A model generated the notes under the pieces. It had not been told where the DNA came from and did not search any database. It saw nothing but the letters and a program-made list of their open reading frames with translations. Shown piece by piece: positions 53,367-62,814 of a DNA stretch of 64,000 bases (its first letter is position 1; each line of letters begins with the position of its first letter). This DNA is from Ancylobacter polymorphus (GTDB lineage Bacteria > Pseudomonadota > Alphaproteobacteria > Rhizobiales > Xanthobacteraceae), in assembly GCF_030813495.1 (NCBI RefSeq), contig NZ_JAUSUI010000001.1:620001-684000 (forward strand), given 5' to 3'. The translations under genes and the position numbers were made by a program.

Positions 53367-53539
53367 CTTGCCAGATCGCCTGGCTAGCCCTCGAATTTGC
53401 TGGATAGTTTTTTCTTCAGCCTCCGCTCGCTGTCCGAGCCGGGTTCGGCCAGAGCCACCCCATCCCGCGAATTGGTGGCCTTTTTGTTGGCCTGCAGCCG
53501 GTGTTTTCATGATCCCAGCGTTCAGCAGGGAGGGCGAAC

Positions 53540-53781
53540 ATGGCCTTGTCAGATGCGGCGCGCCGGACAGCCAAGGGCCGGGAAGGCGAATACGAACTTT
53601 CCGACGGTGGTGGCCTTTATCTTTTCGTGAAGCCCAACGGCGCCCGGGTCTGGCAGCAGGCCGACAGATTCGCGGGCAAACAGAAGAAACTCACCCATGG
53701 GCCTATCCGCTCATTTCGCTGGCCGATGCGCGGCGGCTTCGGGACGAGGCCATGCTCGGTGACCAGCAAATGCCGGTTTGA
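53540..53781 (+). pseudogene. 5' remnant of a second island integrase
   Basis: MALSDAARRTAKGREGEYEL and SDGGGLYLFVKPNGARVWQQ match the left integrase almost residue for residue. The same single-base deficit follows KKLTHG (CATGGGCC at 53697-53704). The frame then reads AYPLISLADARRLRDEA and ends in MLGDQQMPV and TGA. Only the DUF4102 part remains; the catalytic domain is gone. Confidence 0.85.
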
Positions 53782-53915
53782 CTCAAACCAAATGGCCTCC
53801 GGTCAATCCGGGGAGGTCCATTTTCACCACGCTAGACCGGACTGGAATGGGTTCGCTACCGTGGCGTCGGACCCAATCGCCGGTGCCAAACGTGCCCTGC
53901 CCGCCGTTCAGCGCG

Positions 53916-54395
53916 TCAGGGTGCGTTCTCGTTGACGCAATCGGTCAGGCGGATCATCGCCTTTTGCGCGTCGCGGAGGTTCCACTTGAGCTCACGGTTG
54001 CCGATCCAGACTTCGATTGTGCGGGCCGTTTCGAAAAGCTGCGACATGTCCCAGCTCATCGTCATCCAGGCGCGGTCCCGATCGGATGAGAAGCGGAAAT
54101 ATTCCGGCTGTTCGTCATTGAAGCCGACGGTCACGTCGTCGCCATTCCTGTGACCCTGGGCCGGGACCGAGAGGCTGAAATCCGGCCCCTTGCCGTTATG
54201 GGCGACCCGCAGCACCTTGCCGTTCTGGTTGGTCTCGATGATGCAACGGTTGAAACTGTTGTCATTGTTGCGGTTCAAAATCACGCGCCAGCCCCCGATG
54301 GTGGCCAATACGCGCTCGCCCGCCAGGGATGGCACAGGCGCCATGTGAAGACTGAATGCGGCAAGCGCCAGCAGCAAATGGGCAGGTCTTTTCAT
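53916..54395 (-). CDS. Secreted protein of unknown function
   Basis: A 159-residue precursor with a signal peptide (MKRPAHLLLALAAFSLHMAP, cleavage after SLA). The mature domain is about 135 residues and beta-rich (RVLATIGGWRVILNRNNDNS, FRFSSDRDRAWMTMSWDMSQ) with two Cys, one near each end, that may form a disulfide. Family not recognised. Start at 54395 chosen for the signal peptide; ATG 54437 is upstream and unlikely. Confidence 0.65.
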   Translation of the reverse strand: MKRPAHLLLALAAFSLHMAPVPSLAGERVLATIGGWRVILNRNNDNSFNRCIIETNQNGKVLRVAHNGKGPDFSLSVPAQGHRNGDDVTVGFNDEQPEYFRFSSDRDRAWMTMSWDMSQLFETARTIEVWIGNRELKWNLRDAQKAMIRLTDCVNENAP

Positions 54396-54764
54396 GATCT
54401 CTCTCGCAGAAAGGGGCGCGCGCAGAAGGCTGGTCACTCAAAGCGGCTTGTTCAATTATTAACTACTAGGGTACCGTGAACAAAGCCACGGTCAAGCGGT
54501 TCAGGCGCCCGGTGTCTCACCGGAACAGCGCATCGCAGCCCCCCTTGCCGACCTCACTCTCCTCCGTCGGCGCGTGGCGTCGATTCCCGGCAGAACCGCC
54601 CTTGAACGGTATCAGGGAACGTGCAAGATCGGTGCTCAGTGCCCCCGTAGCCAAAGCTGACGACAGATCCGTCCCCCTTCGGGTCGGCGAGGTCTATCGA
54701 TGCCCAGGCCGCGTCGGAATGCCGTCCACGCACGCTCCCTCCCTCCCCTTTGCCCGGTCAGTCC
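54396..54764. other. Gap between divergent genes, no feature recognised
   Basis: About 370 bp. Short frames on both strands have no support. It should carry both promoters; a low-GC patch (CAATTATTAACTACTAGGG) lies close to the minus-strand gene. Confidence 0.5.
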
Positions 54765-55529
54765 ATGAACACACGCCTGGTCAAAATCCTTCTTGCCATG
54801 GTCGCCGTTGTGGCCGCTGCTGGAACAGCGCGGGCCGAGGGCGAGCTTCTCTACAAATGCGGCGGCGATCTCGGCTTTGTCGTCGAGACCCATCCCGAGA
54901 ACAGCAGTGGTAACTTTCATGGCACCTTCAGCGCGCCGCTCGTGCCCGATGGCAAGGGCGCCTGGGTGAATCCCGGCCGTGAATTGCAGTTCTGGCCGGA
55001 AGGCGACGGGCCGAAGCTTTTCGTTGGTGTCGAGGAGTTCTCCTGCGAGCCCGTCGCCGACGAGCCCGGCATGAAGGCCGGCGCCGAGCCGGCCGACACA
55101 GCCTCGCCGACCACCGCCGATCTGGAGATGGTGCCCTATGGCTCCACGCGCGGATGGGAAGTCGTCTCGCTGATTGCGGGGCCGGATTTTGTCGGCTGCG
55201 CCGGGTCGATCAGCCATCCCGCCGGCTTCCTGATCCTGCAGAAAAAGACGCATGGCTGGGAACTGCGCGTCCCTGCGGACCAGACGGAAGGGTTTGAGGG
55301 GGGCATCATCACGCTCGACGGACGCCGCGTGGATGCCCAGTTCGGCTTTACCCCTGAAGGCGCGGGCGAGGCGGGGTTGGACGATCGCTTCGTCGCCGCC
55401 CTCCGGAACGGCAAATTGCTGACCACCCAGATCAACGGCGCGAGGCCGGTCAAATGGCAGCTGACAGGTTCGGCAGCCGTCGTGACCAAGATCGAAGAAT
55501 GCTTCAAGCGCCAGGGCCTGCTTCCCTGA
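54765..55529 (+). CDS. Secreted protein of unknown function
   Basis: A 254-residue precursor with a signal peptide (MNTRLVKILLAMVAVVAAAG, cleavage after ARA). The mature part opens EGELLYKCGGDLGFVVETHP and has four Cys spread as two likely pairs. No recognised domain. The start MNTRLV is chosen over an ATG 15 nt upstream because it begins the signal peptide. Likely periplasmic. Confidence 0.65.
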   Translation: MNTRLVKILLAMVAVVAAAGTARAEGELLYKCGGDLGFVVETHPENSSGNFHGTFSAPLVPDGKGAWVNPGRELQFWPEGDGPKLFVGVEEFSCEPVADEPGMKAGAEPADTASPTTADLEMVPYGSTRGWEVVSLIAGPDFVGCAGSISHPAGFLILQKKTHGWELRVPADQTEGFEGGIITLDGRRVDAQFGFTPEGAGEAGLDDRFVAALRNGKLLTTQINGARPVKWQLTGSAAVVTKIEECFKRQGLLP

Positions 55530-55649
55530 TCGCCATCGGCCCGGCAGGCGGATGATCGCCGAAAAAGACGGCCATCCGGCGAGCCGCCACGGCTGCGCCG
55601 GGTGATGGCCCACTGCGTTGGGCTCCTCGCGGCGCGACAGCAGCCTGAT

Positions 55650-55965
55650 GGGCGGACGAGCAGAAGTGCGGCCGCCCTCCGAGCGGCTCGGCAAGGACGT
55701 GGCGAGGTTCGGAATTCGGGTAACCGCGCCCGCAGCCGGCCAATTCCTCACCGATTGGGCCGGAGGCTCGATGGAGCGCACGCCCCGCGCCATTGCCGGC
55801 GATGACGCGGTATTGGATCCGCTCACGCGCGGCGTGGCACGCCAAGAGCGGCAGTCAGCACGGGCAATCCGACCAAGGCCGCGCAGGCATTGCCAGCTCT
55901 GGTCGATACCGAGAACCCGCCGGTGCCGCTGTCCCTGAGCCAGACGCCCTGGGGCTGGGCTGGCG
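55650..55965 (+). pseudogene. C-terminal remnant of a short-chain dehydrogenase/reductase
   Basis: In one frame SERLGKDVARFGIRVTAPAA then GQFLTDWAGGSMERTPRAIA resembles the SDR region after the active site (typically FGIRVTAVEPGQFRTDWAG). After about 55855 the next frame gives GNPTKAAQALPALVDTENPP, the usual SDR C-terminal helix. The catalytic YxxxK part is absent and at least one frameshift is present, so the gene is dead. Confidence 0.7.
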
Positions 55966-56018
55966 GAACCTTCCCGTTCACCAATTGTTAACGAGTGTTG
56001 CAACGGGAGACTGCCCCC

Positions 56019-56237
56019 ATGCTCGCGCGCAAATTCGACGTGGACTCGTCCAGCATCGCCTTCGACCGGCAGCGCGGTCATCTCGCGATGACCCTGCGCC
56101 CGCTGATTCCTGCCTATGACGAAGCCGCCGCCCTCGCCCATGGCTGGGGCGTCATGGCCGGGTGCCCCGATGTCCGCCGGCTCGTGGTCAATCTTGAGGT
56201 CGATGCACGGCTCGCTCCCGTTCGGCACATGGCCTGA
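56019..56237 (+). CDS. Small protein of unknown function
   Basis: A 72-residue frame starting MLARKFDVDSSSIAFDRQRG with GGGAG about 8 nt upstream. No signal peptide or membrane helix, no recognised family. It lies 54 bp before the DUF883 gene and may be co-transcribed. Moderate doubt remains because it is short. Confidence 0.4.
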   Translation: MLARKFDVDSSSIAFDRQRGHLAMTLRPLIPAYDEAAALAHGWGVMAGCPDVRRLVVNLEVDARLAPVRHMA

Positions 56238-56291
56238 AGCGGAACCCGCTCCGCCGCCGCGCGTTTGTCCATCTCCCATCAGGAGTGAAAC

Positions 56292-56621
56292 ATGGCCACG
56301 TCCACCGAACTCGCCGCCCTCTCTAAGGATCTCGAAGCCCTGCGCCGCGATGTCGCGAAGCTCGCCGGCTCGCTGGCAAGCCAGGGTGGCGCCAGTGTGA
56401 GCCGCTATGCCCGCGAATATGCCCGCCGGGGTGCCTCGCGGGCCGGGGCCGCGCTGGATTATGCCGCCGATGGCAGTGCAGATTTCCTTGAAGACGCCAG
56501 CGAGCGGGCGCGCCACGCGGCTGACGAGGTCGCCGCGCAGGTGCGCCGTCATCCCGCCATCGCCTTTGCCGGCCTGCTCACCATCGGCCTGGTCGCCTAT
56601 CTGATGTCCGGCCGCCGGTGA
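56292..56621 (+). CDS. DUF883 (ElaB/YqjD-like) membrane-anchored protein
   Basis: A 109-residue protein: charged N-terminal coiled coil (LAALSKDLEALRRDVAKLAG), an Ala/Arg helix, and a C-terminal membrane helix with the family ending HPAIAFAGLLTIGLVAYLMS GRR. E. coli relatives bind ribosomes and sit at the inner membrane in stationary phase. The ATG has a CAGGAGTG ribosome site. No operon partner with a known link. Confidence 0.88.
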   Translation: MATSTELAALSKDLEALRRDVAKLAGSLASQGGASVSRYAREYARRGASRAGAALDYAADGSADFLEDASERARHAADEVAAQVRRHPAIAFAGLLTIGLVAYLMSGRR

Positions 56622-56849
56622 GGCGCTGTGACGCCCGCGTGGCAGCGCTCGCGCCGCCAGCCGGGCGTCACCTCGCGGGCGCCGCCTAAGGGTCGAGCGC
56701 TGAACCTCCTGCGGAAACGGTCGCGTGCCGCACCGCAGCGCGCGCAAGCCTGCCACAAGCCTCCCCCGCCAGATGTTGGCACGCTTCCAATATGAGGAGC
56801 GAGCAGGCTCCAGGCGCCGCCCTGTGCCTCACAGACGCCGGGGTGCCGC

Positions 56850-57263
56850 ATGACGCTCAACTGGAAACTCAAGGCAGCTGCCGCCGCCGCAATCGTCATC
56901 GGCGGCGGTCTGTTTTTGCGCGGCGAGGATGCGACAACGAAGGCGCAACTGACCTGCGAGCGCCATATCGAAACGACGACGAACCACGACCTGAGCGAGG
57001 ACGAAGTCGCCTCGCTGCGGGTCCATGCGGATGCCACGAATGGTAAGGTCCAGGGCGCTTTTTTCCGTGCGGGTGTCCTGCGCTATGCCATCTGCGAATT
57101 TGAGGATGGCCAGCCCAAGCGCGTCAGCGTGGACGGCAGTGCATGGCCCGATGTCGATCAAACGCTGATCCGCCGGCTGAACATCTCCAATGTGCCGCGT
57201 GGCGCCACAGACGACGCCCCCGCGTCTCCGAGCCCGGCGCCGGCGCCGGCGCCGCATGGCTGA
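56850..57263 (+). CDS. Small membrane-anchored or secreted protein, unknown
   Basis: A 137-residue protein with an N-terminal hydrophobic helix (LKAAAAAAIVIGGGLFL) acting as anchor or signal, a globular part with two Cys (LTCERHIETTTNHDLSED, LRYAICEFEDGQPKRVSVDG), and a Pro/Ala tail with PAPAPAPHG. Start MTLNWKLK. Family not recognised. Convergent with the small basic protein gene 6 bp away. Confidence 0.6.
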   Translation: MTLNWKLKAAAAAAIVIGGGLFLRGEDATTKAQLTCERHIETTTNHDLSEDEVASLRVHADATNGKVQGAFFRAGVLRYAICEFEDGQPKRVSVDGSAWPDVDQTLIRRLNISNVPRGATDDAPASPSPAPAPAPHG

Positions 57264-57269
57264 CGCCTT

Positions 57270-57446
57270 TTAACGCTTGCGGTCGCCGCGATTGCCCTCG
57301 CCGGGCTTGGCCTCGTGCTCGGCCTGCTTGCGCCGATCCTGGCTCAGCGAGCGGCCGACATCGACGGATTCCTTGAATCGCCCCGCTTCGTCACGGCGGA
57401 CATAACGCTTGTCGGTCCCGGTATCGATCAGTTCGCGCTTGGTCAT
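57270..57446 (-). CDS. Small basic conserved protein
   Basis: A 58-residue hydrophilic protein, MTKRELIDTGTDKRYVRRDE then AGRFKESVDVGRSLSQDRRK, with a Lys/Arg/Gly tail. I have seen this pattern as a conserved small protein of unknown role in rhizobia and relatives. A GGGAGG ribosome site stands in front of ATG 57446. It lies 87 bp downstream of hypE on the same strand. Confidence 0.72.
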   Translation of the reverse strand: MTKRELIDTGTDKRYVRRDEAGRFKESVDVGRSLSQDRRKQAEHEAKPGEGNRGDRKR

Positions 57447-57533
57447 TTCTGGCCTCCCTGAGAGGCGACACATGCCGCCTCTGAGGGCCAACGGGCGAAT
57501 CGCCCCGCAGGTTCCGCGCCACCCCACGCGGCA

Positions 57534-58595
57534 TCAGCAGATGCGTGGCAGCTGGTCGCCGACCAGCATGTCGACGATGCGCTCGCCGCCGAAGCGGGTC
57601 TCCATCACCACGCGGCCGGGCCGGGTGTCGGTGATACGCCCGATGGCGGCAGCACCGCCCCCCAGCGGATGCGCGCGCAGCGCCTGCAAGGCCGCACCCT
57701 CCTGCTCGGGCGGCACCACGGCGACGATCTTGCCCTCATTGGCGAGATAGAGCGGATCGAGCCCCAGAATCTCGCAAAAGCCCTGCACATCCGCGCGAAT
57801 CGGCGTGTCGCTCTCGCGCAGGCGCACGCCGACGCCGCTCGCCGCCGCCAATTCGTTGAGCACGGCGGCGACGCCGCCGCGCGTGGCGTCGCGCATCATC
57901 CGCACGCCGGGTGCGGCGTCGATGAGCCTGTCGATCAACCCGTGCAGCGCGGCGCAGTCGCTGGCGATGTCGCTTTCCAGCGCCAGATCGCCGCGCGCAT
58001 TCAGGATCGCCGCGCCGTGGTCGCCGAGCTGGCCGTTCACCAGCACGACATCGCCGGGCCGGGCGCGCGCGATGCCGACCTCGACCCCGGTGCGGACCAC
58101 GCCGATGCCTGTCGTGGTGATGAACAGCTTGTCGCAGGCGCCGCGCGCCACGACCTTGGTATCGCCGGTGACGATCGGCACGCCTGCCGCCCCGGCGGTC
58201 TCGGCCATGGAGCGCGCCACCGCACGCAGCGTGTCGAGCGCCAGCCCCTCCTCGATGATGACGGCGCAGGACAGCGCCACCGGCCGCGCCCCGCCGACCG
58301 CGAGATCGTTGATGGTGCCGCAGACCGCGAGCTTTCCGATATCCCCGCCGGGAAAGAACAGCGGGTCGACGACGAACCCGTCGGTGGTGAAGGCGAGCCG
58401 GTCGCCCTGTGCCATCAACGCGGCGAGATCGAAGCGGGCCTGATCCTCCGGAGCGCCTTTCGTGCCCTTGAACGTCTCGATGAACACCTCGTCGATGAGG
58501 TCGCGCATGGCGCTGCCGCCGCCGCCATGCGCCAGCGTGACCGCTTTCGGCAGGTTGCGCCGGGGCGCGGTAAGGACGGGAATGGGCGGGTTCAT
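57534..58595 (-). CDS. hypE: Hydrogenase maturation protein HypE
   Basis: HypE dehydrates the carbamoyl group on its C-terminal Cys to thiocyanate, the source of the CN ligands of the [NiFe] site. The 353-residue protein has AHGGGGSAMRDLI, FTTDGFVVDPLFFPGGDIGKL, GDTKVVARGACD (ATP-binding PurM-like fold) and ends PRIC with the required terminal Cys. The start MNPPIPVLTAP overlaps the hypD stop by 4 bp. It is the last gene of the hup/hyp run in this window. Confidence 0.96.
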   Translation of the reverse strand: MNPPIPVLTAPRRNLPKAVTLAHGGGGSAMRDLIDEVFIETFKGTKGAPEDQARFDLAALMAQGDRLAFTTDGFVVDPLFFPGGDIGKLAVCGTINDLAVGGARPVALSCAVIIEEGLALDTLRAVARSMAETAGAAGVPIVTGDTKVVARGACDKLFITTTGIGVVRTGVEVGIARARPGDVVLVNGQLGDHGAAILNARGDLALESDIASDCAALHGLIDRLIDAAPGVRMMRDATRGGVAAVLNELAAASGVGVRLRESDTPIRADVQGFCEILGLDPLYLANEGKIVAVVPPEQEGAALQALRAHPLGGGAAAIGRITDTRPGRVVMETRFGGERIVDMLVGDQLPRIC

Positions 58596-59728
58596 GCCGC
58601 GCCCTCCAGCTGCGGCGGGCGCAGCCCGCCATATTGATAATAGGCGGCGCAGGCCCCCTCGGAGGAGACCATGAGCGCTCCCAGCGGCATGTCCGGCGTG
58701 CAGCCGGTACCGAACACCGGGCACGCCCACGGCTTCATCTGCCCGGTCAGCACCTCGCCGCAACGGCAGGCGGCGGGATCGGCCACCTGCACCTCCTTCA
58801 CGGCGAAGCGCCGCTCGGCGTCGAAGCCGGCATAGGCCTCGCGCAGCCTTACGCCGGAATGGGCGATGGAGCCGAGACCGCGCCACTCGAAGGTCGGCCG
58901 CAGCTCATACACCTCCTCAACTGCACCCATGGCGCGCGGATTGCCGGCGTCCGGCACCACCCGGGCATACTGGTTCTCGATAGCGGCGCGCCCTTCCTCC
59001 AGCTGGCGCAGCACCATCAGCAGGGACTGCAGCAGGTCGATCGGCTCGAAGCCGGCGACGACCATCGGCTTGGCGAACTCCTCGGCGATGAAGCGGTAGG
59101 GCTCGGTGCCGATGACCATCGAGACGTGCCCCGGCCCGATGAAGCCGTCTATGCCGAGATCGGGCATCTCCAGCAGGGCGCGAAGCGTCGGGATGATGGT
59201 GATGTGGTTGCAGAAGATCGAGAAATTCGTAATCCCCTCACGCGCCGCCCGCAGCACGGTGAGCGCGGTGGACGGCATGGTGGTCTCGAAACCGAGGCCG
59301 AAGAACACCACCTCGCGCTCCAGGTTGCGCCGGGCCAGCGCCAGAGCGTCCAGCGGCGAATAGACCATGCGCACATCGGCGCCGTCCGCCTTGGCGGCGA
59401 GCAGGCTCTTGCGTGAGCCCGGCACGCGCATGGCGTCGCCGAAGGTGGCGAAGATCACTTCCGGCCGTTCGGCGATGGCGACACAATCATCGACCCGCCC
59501 CATGGGCAGCACGCAGACCGGGCAGCCGGGGCCGTGGACGAACTCGATGATGTCGGGCAGCAGCCCCTCCAGCCCATAGCGGAAAATCGCGTGGGTGTGG
59601 CCGCCGCAGACTTCCATGATGGAAAAGGGCCGGTCGCGCCCGCGCTCCAGCCGCGCCGCCAGGGTCTCGATCTCGCGGATCAGACCGCGCGCCAAAGCCG
59701 GATCGCGAAATTCATCGACATAGCGCAT
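58592..59728 (-). CDS. hypD: Hydrogenase maturation protein HypD
   Basis: HypD is the [4Fe-4S] scaffold that with HypC assembles Fe(CN)2CO. The 378-residue product contains VCGGHTHAIFRYGLEGLLP, HGPGCPVCVLP (redox Cys pair), PGHVSMVIGTEPY and the C-terminal cluster ligands in CRCGEVLTGQMKPWACPVFG TGC. ATG 59728 has GGAG at 8 nt; a GTG one codon upstream is possible. 13 bp after hypC; ATGA overlap with hypE. Confidence 0.96.
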   Translation of the reverse strand: MRYVDEFRDPALARGLIREIETLAARLERGRDRPFSIMEVCGGHTHAIFRYGLEGLLPDIIEFVHGPGCPVCVLPMGRVDDCVAIAERPEVIFATFGDAMRVPGSRKSLLAAKADGADVRMVYSPLDALALARRNLEREVVFFGLGFETTMPSTALTVLRAAREGITNFSIFCNHITIIPTLRALLEMPDLGIDGFIGPGHVSMVIGTEPYRFIAEEFAKPMVVAGFEPIDLLQSLLMVLRQLEEGRAAIENQYARVVPDAGNPRAMGAVEEVYELRPTFEWRGLGSIAHSGVRLREAYAGFDAERRFAVKEVQVADPAACRCGEVLTGQMKPWACPVFGTGCTPDMPLGALMVSSEGACAAYYQYGGLRPPQLEGAA

Positions 59729-59741
59729 CACGCAACTCCGC

Positions 59742-60056
59742 TCACGACGCCCGCAGCGCGGGGGATGGATGGAAAGGCTCGACGCTGCCGGAGCGCATCG
59801 CCTCGATCTCGCCTTCCGCCTCGCCGATCTCGGTCAGCACCTTCAGCGTGGCGGCGGCTTCTTCCTCGTCGATGACGCTCATGGCGAAACCCACATGCAC
59901 CAGCACCCAGGCGCCGATCAGTTCAGCGAGCGGGCGGCCGGGCTCGGCGACGCAGACGACATCGACCGTGCGGCGCACGCCGGACACATCGACGCTGGCG
60001 AGCATCGCCTCTTCATCGACAAGGGCGACGATGCGGCCGGGAATGCCGAGACACAT
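59742..60056 (-). CDS. hypC: Hydrogenase maturation chaperone HypC
   Basis: HypC carries the Fe(CN)2CO unit from HypD to the large subunit through its N-terminal Cys. The 104-residue protein starts MCLGIPGRIVAL, the invariant motif with Cys2, and has VGAWVLVHVGFAMSVIDEEE-like sequence (here IGAWVLVHVGFAMSVIDEEE). The C-terminus is about 15-20 residues longer than the shortest relatives. It is 12 bp after hoxA. Confidence 0.95.
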   Translation of the reverse strand: MCLGIPGRIVALVDEEAMLASVDVSGVRRTVDVVCVAEPGRPLAELIGAWVLVHVGFAMSVIDEEEAAATLKVLTEIGEAEGEIEAMRSGSVEPFHPSPALRAS

Positions 60057-60068
60057 GGCGTTTTCTCC

Positions 60069-61541
60069 TCAATGGCTGCGGCCGAACGTGCCGTCGCGGG
60101 CGATTCCGTAGCGGTCGAGCTTGGCCCGCAGGCCGACGCGGGACAGGCCGAGTTCTTCCGCCGCGCGGCTCTTGTTCCAGCGGCAGCGCAGCAGCGTTTC
60201 CATCAAGATCAGCGCTTCCATGCGCTCGATGCGGTCCTTGAGCGGGCCGGTATCCTTGACCGCGAGATCGGCCGCCGTCGCGTTGGCGCTGGAGGCGGCG
60301 GCCCCGCGCAGCACATGCGGCGACAGCAGGTCCGCCCCGAGCGGGCCGCCCCCGGCCAGCACCAGCATGCGGGTGAGTTCGTTCTGCAATTCCCGCACAT
60401 TACCCGGCCAGTCATAGGCCTCGATGCAGGCCAGAGCTTCCTCGGTGAAGCCCTGGGTGCGCTTGCCATGGGCGCTGGACAGGCTGTCGAGGATGCGCGG
60501 CGCCAGCACGCGCAGATCGCCCCGGCGCTCGCGCAGCGGCGGCAGGGTCAGCACCATCGCGGCAAGGCGGTAATACAGGTCCTCGCGGAACCGTCCGGCC
60601 TTCACCTCGCCGGCAAGGTCGCGATGTGTGGCGGCGAGGATGCGCACATCCACACGCCGCGTCTCGTTGGAGCCGACCGGACGGATTTCGCCTTCCTGAA
60701 GAAAACGCAGCAGCTTGACCTGAAAGGCCGGCGACACGTCGCCGATCTCATCCAGCAGGATCGTGCCGCCATCGGCCTGGTCGAGAAGGCCGATGCGCGT
60801 TGTGTAGGCGCCGGTGAAGGAGCCCTTCTTGTGGCCGAACAGCTCAGATTCCAGCAATTCGTCCGGGATCGCCCCGCAATTGACGGCGAAGAACGGGCGC
60901 TCGGAGCGCAGGCTCGCATAATGGATGGCGCGCGCCAGCAGCTCCTTGCCGGTGCCGGTCTCGCCCAGCACCAGCACCGGTATGTCAAAGGCGGCGACCT
61001 GCGCCGCGCGCCGGCAGACCTCGTTCAGCGGGCTGGCGGGGGTACGCACCAGCGCGTCGAAATGGAAGTTGCGCAGCACCCGCTCATGCTGCTCGGCAAA
61101 GCGCACCTCGGCGGCGGGCGCGGCGAGCTTGAGTTCGAGCGACAGCCGGTCATGTTCGCGCTGGAGATGGTAGAGCCGCGCCGCCCCCTGTGCGGCCAAG
61201 AGAAGCTGGTCCGGGTGCCAGGGCTTGGTGATGAACTGGTAGATGCCGGCTTCGTTGATGGCGCCGATCATGTCCTGCGGGTCGGTGTAGCCGGTGACGA
61301 TGATGCGCACCACATCCGGCCAGCGCCGGCGGACCTCGGTCAGCAAATCCACGCCCGAGCGGCCGGGCATGCGCTGGTCGCAGAACACGACCTGCACCCA
61401 CTCATTCTCCAGAACCTCCAGCGCGCGCATGGCGTCCAGCGCTGTGAACACCTCGAATTCCTCGCCGAGCACGCGGGCGATCACCTCGACCGAACGTGGC
61501 TCGTCATCGACGATGAGGATGCCGGGGCGGGTCTGGGTCAC
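60069..61541 (-). CDS. hoxA: Sigma-54-dependent response regulator HoxA/HupR
   Basis: HoxA/HupR activates transcription of the hydrogenase structural genes. The 490-residue protein has a receiver domain ([20 protein letters not shown], phospho-acceptor Asp in [13 protein letters not shown]), an AAA+ domain with [22 protein letters not shown] (the GAFTGA sigma-54 contact loop with Ser), and a Fis-type HTH ([20 protein letters not shown]). It starts at GTG 61541, overlapping the hypB stop (GTGA), so the ATG option further up inside hypB is rejected. In Rhodobacter capsulatus hupR occupies the same place between hypB and hypC, and the partner kinase is HupT. No kinase is in the window. Confidence 0.92.
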   Translation of the reverse strand: MTQTRPGILIVDDEPRSVEVIARVLGEEFEVFTALDAMRALEVLENEWVQVVFCDQRMPGRSGVDLLTEVRRRWPDVVRIIVTGYTDPQDMIGAINEAGIYQFITKPWHPDQLLLAAQGAARLYHLQREHDRLSLELKLAAPAAEVRFAEQHERVLRNFHFDALVRTPASPLNEVCRRAAQVAAFDIPVLVLGETGTGKELLARAIHYASLRSERPFFAVNCGAIPDELLESELFGHKKGSFTGAYTTRIGLLDQADGGTILLDEIGDVSPAFQVKLLRFLQEGEIRPVGSNETRRVDVRILAATHRDLAGEVKAGRFREDLYYRLAAMVLTLPPLRERRGDLRVLAPRILDSLSSAHGKRTQGFTEEALACIEAYDWPGNVRELQNELTRMLVLAGGGPLGADLLSPHVLRGAAASSANATAADLAVKDTGPLKDRIERMEALILMETLLRCRWNKSRAAEELGLSRVGLRAKLDRYGIARDGTFGRSH

Positions 61542-62473
61542 GGCAGTGCCTCCGCCGCTGCGCGCAGCGCCCGCGCCCTGACCTCCGCTTCCGCCGCCAG
61601 TTCGGCCAGACGCTGGCGCCGGAGTTCCCCCAGCCAGTTGAGCCACGCAGCGAGGCCACCGGACGACTTGGCATTCACATGCAGGATCGAGGCGACCGGA
61701 TTGACGCGCTGGATATTACGCTCGATGGCGTCCACATCGACATTGAGATGGGGCAGCAAATCGGTCTTGGTGAGCAGAACCAGATCGGCGGTTTGGAAGA
61801 TATCCGGGTATTTCAGCGGCTTGTCCTCGCCCTCGGTCACGGAGAGCAGCGTCACCCGCTTGTCCTCGCCGAGATCGAATGCGGCGGGGCAGACGAGGTT
61901 GCCGACATTCTCGATGAACAGCAGCCCGCCCGGCGGCAGCGGCAGTTCCTCCAGCGCATGGCCAACCATATGCGCGTCGAGATGACAGCCCTTGCCGGTG
62001 TTAATCTGCACGGCAGGCGTGCCGGTGGCGCGGATGCGCTCAGCGTCGTTGGCTGTCTGCTGGTCGCCCTCGATCACCGCCGCCGGCACCCGCGCGCCTA
62101 AAGCCCGCAGCGTCTCGACCAGCAGCGTGGTTTTCCCGGCGCCGGGTGCGGCGAGAAGATTGAACGAGACGATGCCGCCTGCCTTCAGCCGGGCGCGATT
62201 TTCCGCAGCGAAAGCGTCGTTCTTGGCGAGGATGCCCCGCTCGATCTCCACCAGCCGGCTTTCCGCTGCGGCGGCCGGATGATGCTCGTGGTGATGGTCG
62301 TGGTGATGGTCGTGGGCGTGGTCGTGATGGTGGTCATGCCCGTGGTGATGAGCGTGCCCGTGGTCATGGCCGTGGTCATGGCCGTGGTCATGGCCATGCC
62401 CATGCCCGCGCGCCTCGCCCTGGGCGCCCGAAATGGTGACGTTGTCCGATCCGCAACCGCAAGTCACACACAT
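61538..62473 (-). CDS. hypB: Hydrogenase nickel incorporation protein HypB, with His-rich nickel-binding segment
   Basis: HypB is the GTPase that delivers Ni to the large subunit with HypA. The 311-residue protein starts [10 protein letters not shown] with the N-terminal Cys site. Residues about 25-72 form an extremely His/Asp-rich stretch of HGHDHGHD type, followed by the G-domain: [14 protein letters not shown] (P-loop), [15 protein letters not shown], and [10 protein letters not shown]. His-rich HypB proteins (Bradyrhizobium, Rhizobium) store nickel. It shares one base (TGATG) with hypA and 4 bp with hoxA. Confidence 0.96.
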   Translation of the reverse strand: MCVTCGCGSDNVTISGAQGEARGHGHGHDHGHDHGHDHGHAHHHGHDHHHDHAHDHHHDHHHEHHPAAAAESRLVEIERGILAKNDAFAAENRARLKAGGIVSFNLLAAPGAGKTTLLVETLRALGARVPAAVIEGDQQTANDAERIRATGTPAVQINTGKGCHLDAHMVGHALEELPLPPGGLLFIENVGNLVCPAAFDLGEDKRVTLLSVTEGEDKPLKYPDIFQTADLVLLTKTDLLPHLNVDVDAIERNIQRVNPVASILHVNAKSSGGLAAWLNWLGELRRQRLAELAAEAEVRARALRAAAEALP

Positions 62474-62814
62474 CACACCACCTCCAGATCCTTGATACGC
62501 ATATCGGTGCCGCCATTGGGCCTCAGCCTTTCGCCGCCACATCGGGGGCATGGGGAAAGCCGGTCGGCGAGCGCCACGGTATCGGAGCAGTCGAAGCACC
62601 AGGCGGTGCCGGGCTCGTCGAGAATGTCGAGCTGGGCCGCTTCCGCCAGCGAGCCGCGCATCACCACGTCGAAACCGAACCGCAGCGCCTCCACCTCGAC
62701 CCCGGCAAAGGGACCGACCACCAGCCGCACCTTCGTCACCTTGGCGAAGCCATGGGTGCGGGCGGCATCCTTCAGCGAGTCCAGCAGGCTCTCGCACAGC
62801 GCCATCTCATGCAT
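62473..62814 (-). CDS. hypA: Hydrogenase nickel metallochaperone HypA
   Basis: HypA binds Ni through its N-terminal Met-His and passes it with HypB. The 113-residue protein begins [20 protein letters not shown] and has a zinc site with CFDC and CPRCGGE. ATG 62814 gives the invariant MHE start; an upstream ATG is rejected for that reason. It overlaps hupK by 8 bp and hypB by 1 bp. Confidence 0.95.
   Translation of the reverse strand: MHEMALCESLLDSLKDAARTHGFAKVTKVRLVVGPFAGVEVEALRFGFDVVMRGSLAEAAQLDILDEPGTAWCFDCSDTVALADRLSPCPRCGGERLRPNGGTDMRIKDLEVV

Noticed and set aside
53760-53915. Possible IS remnant after the right integrase piece
   Set aside because: The segment around GGCCTCCGGTCAATCCGGGG looks like an IS internal end, but no transposase frame or terminal repeats could be shown.
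54636-56756. A 706-codon open frame on the minus strand
   Set aside because: It runs antisense through a signal-peptide gene, an SDR remnant and small genes, with no recognisable domain; typical of high-GC antisense frames.
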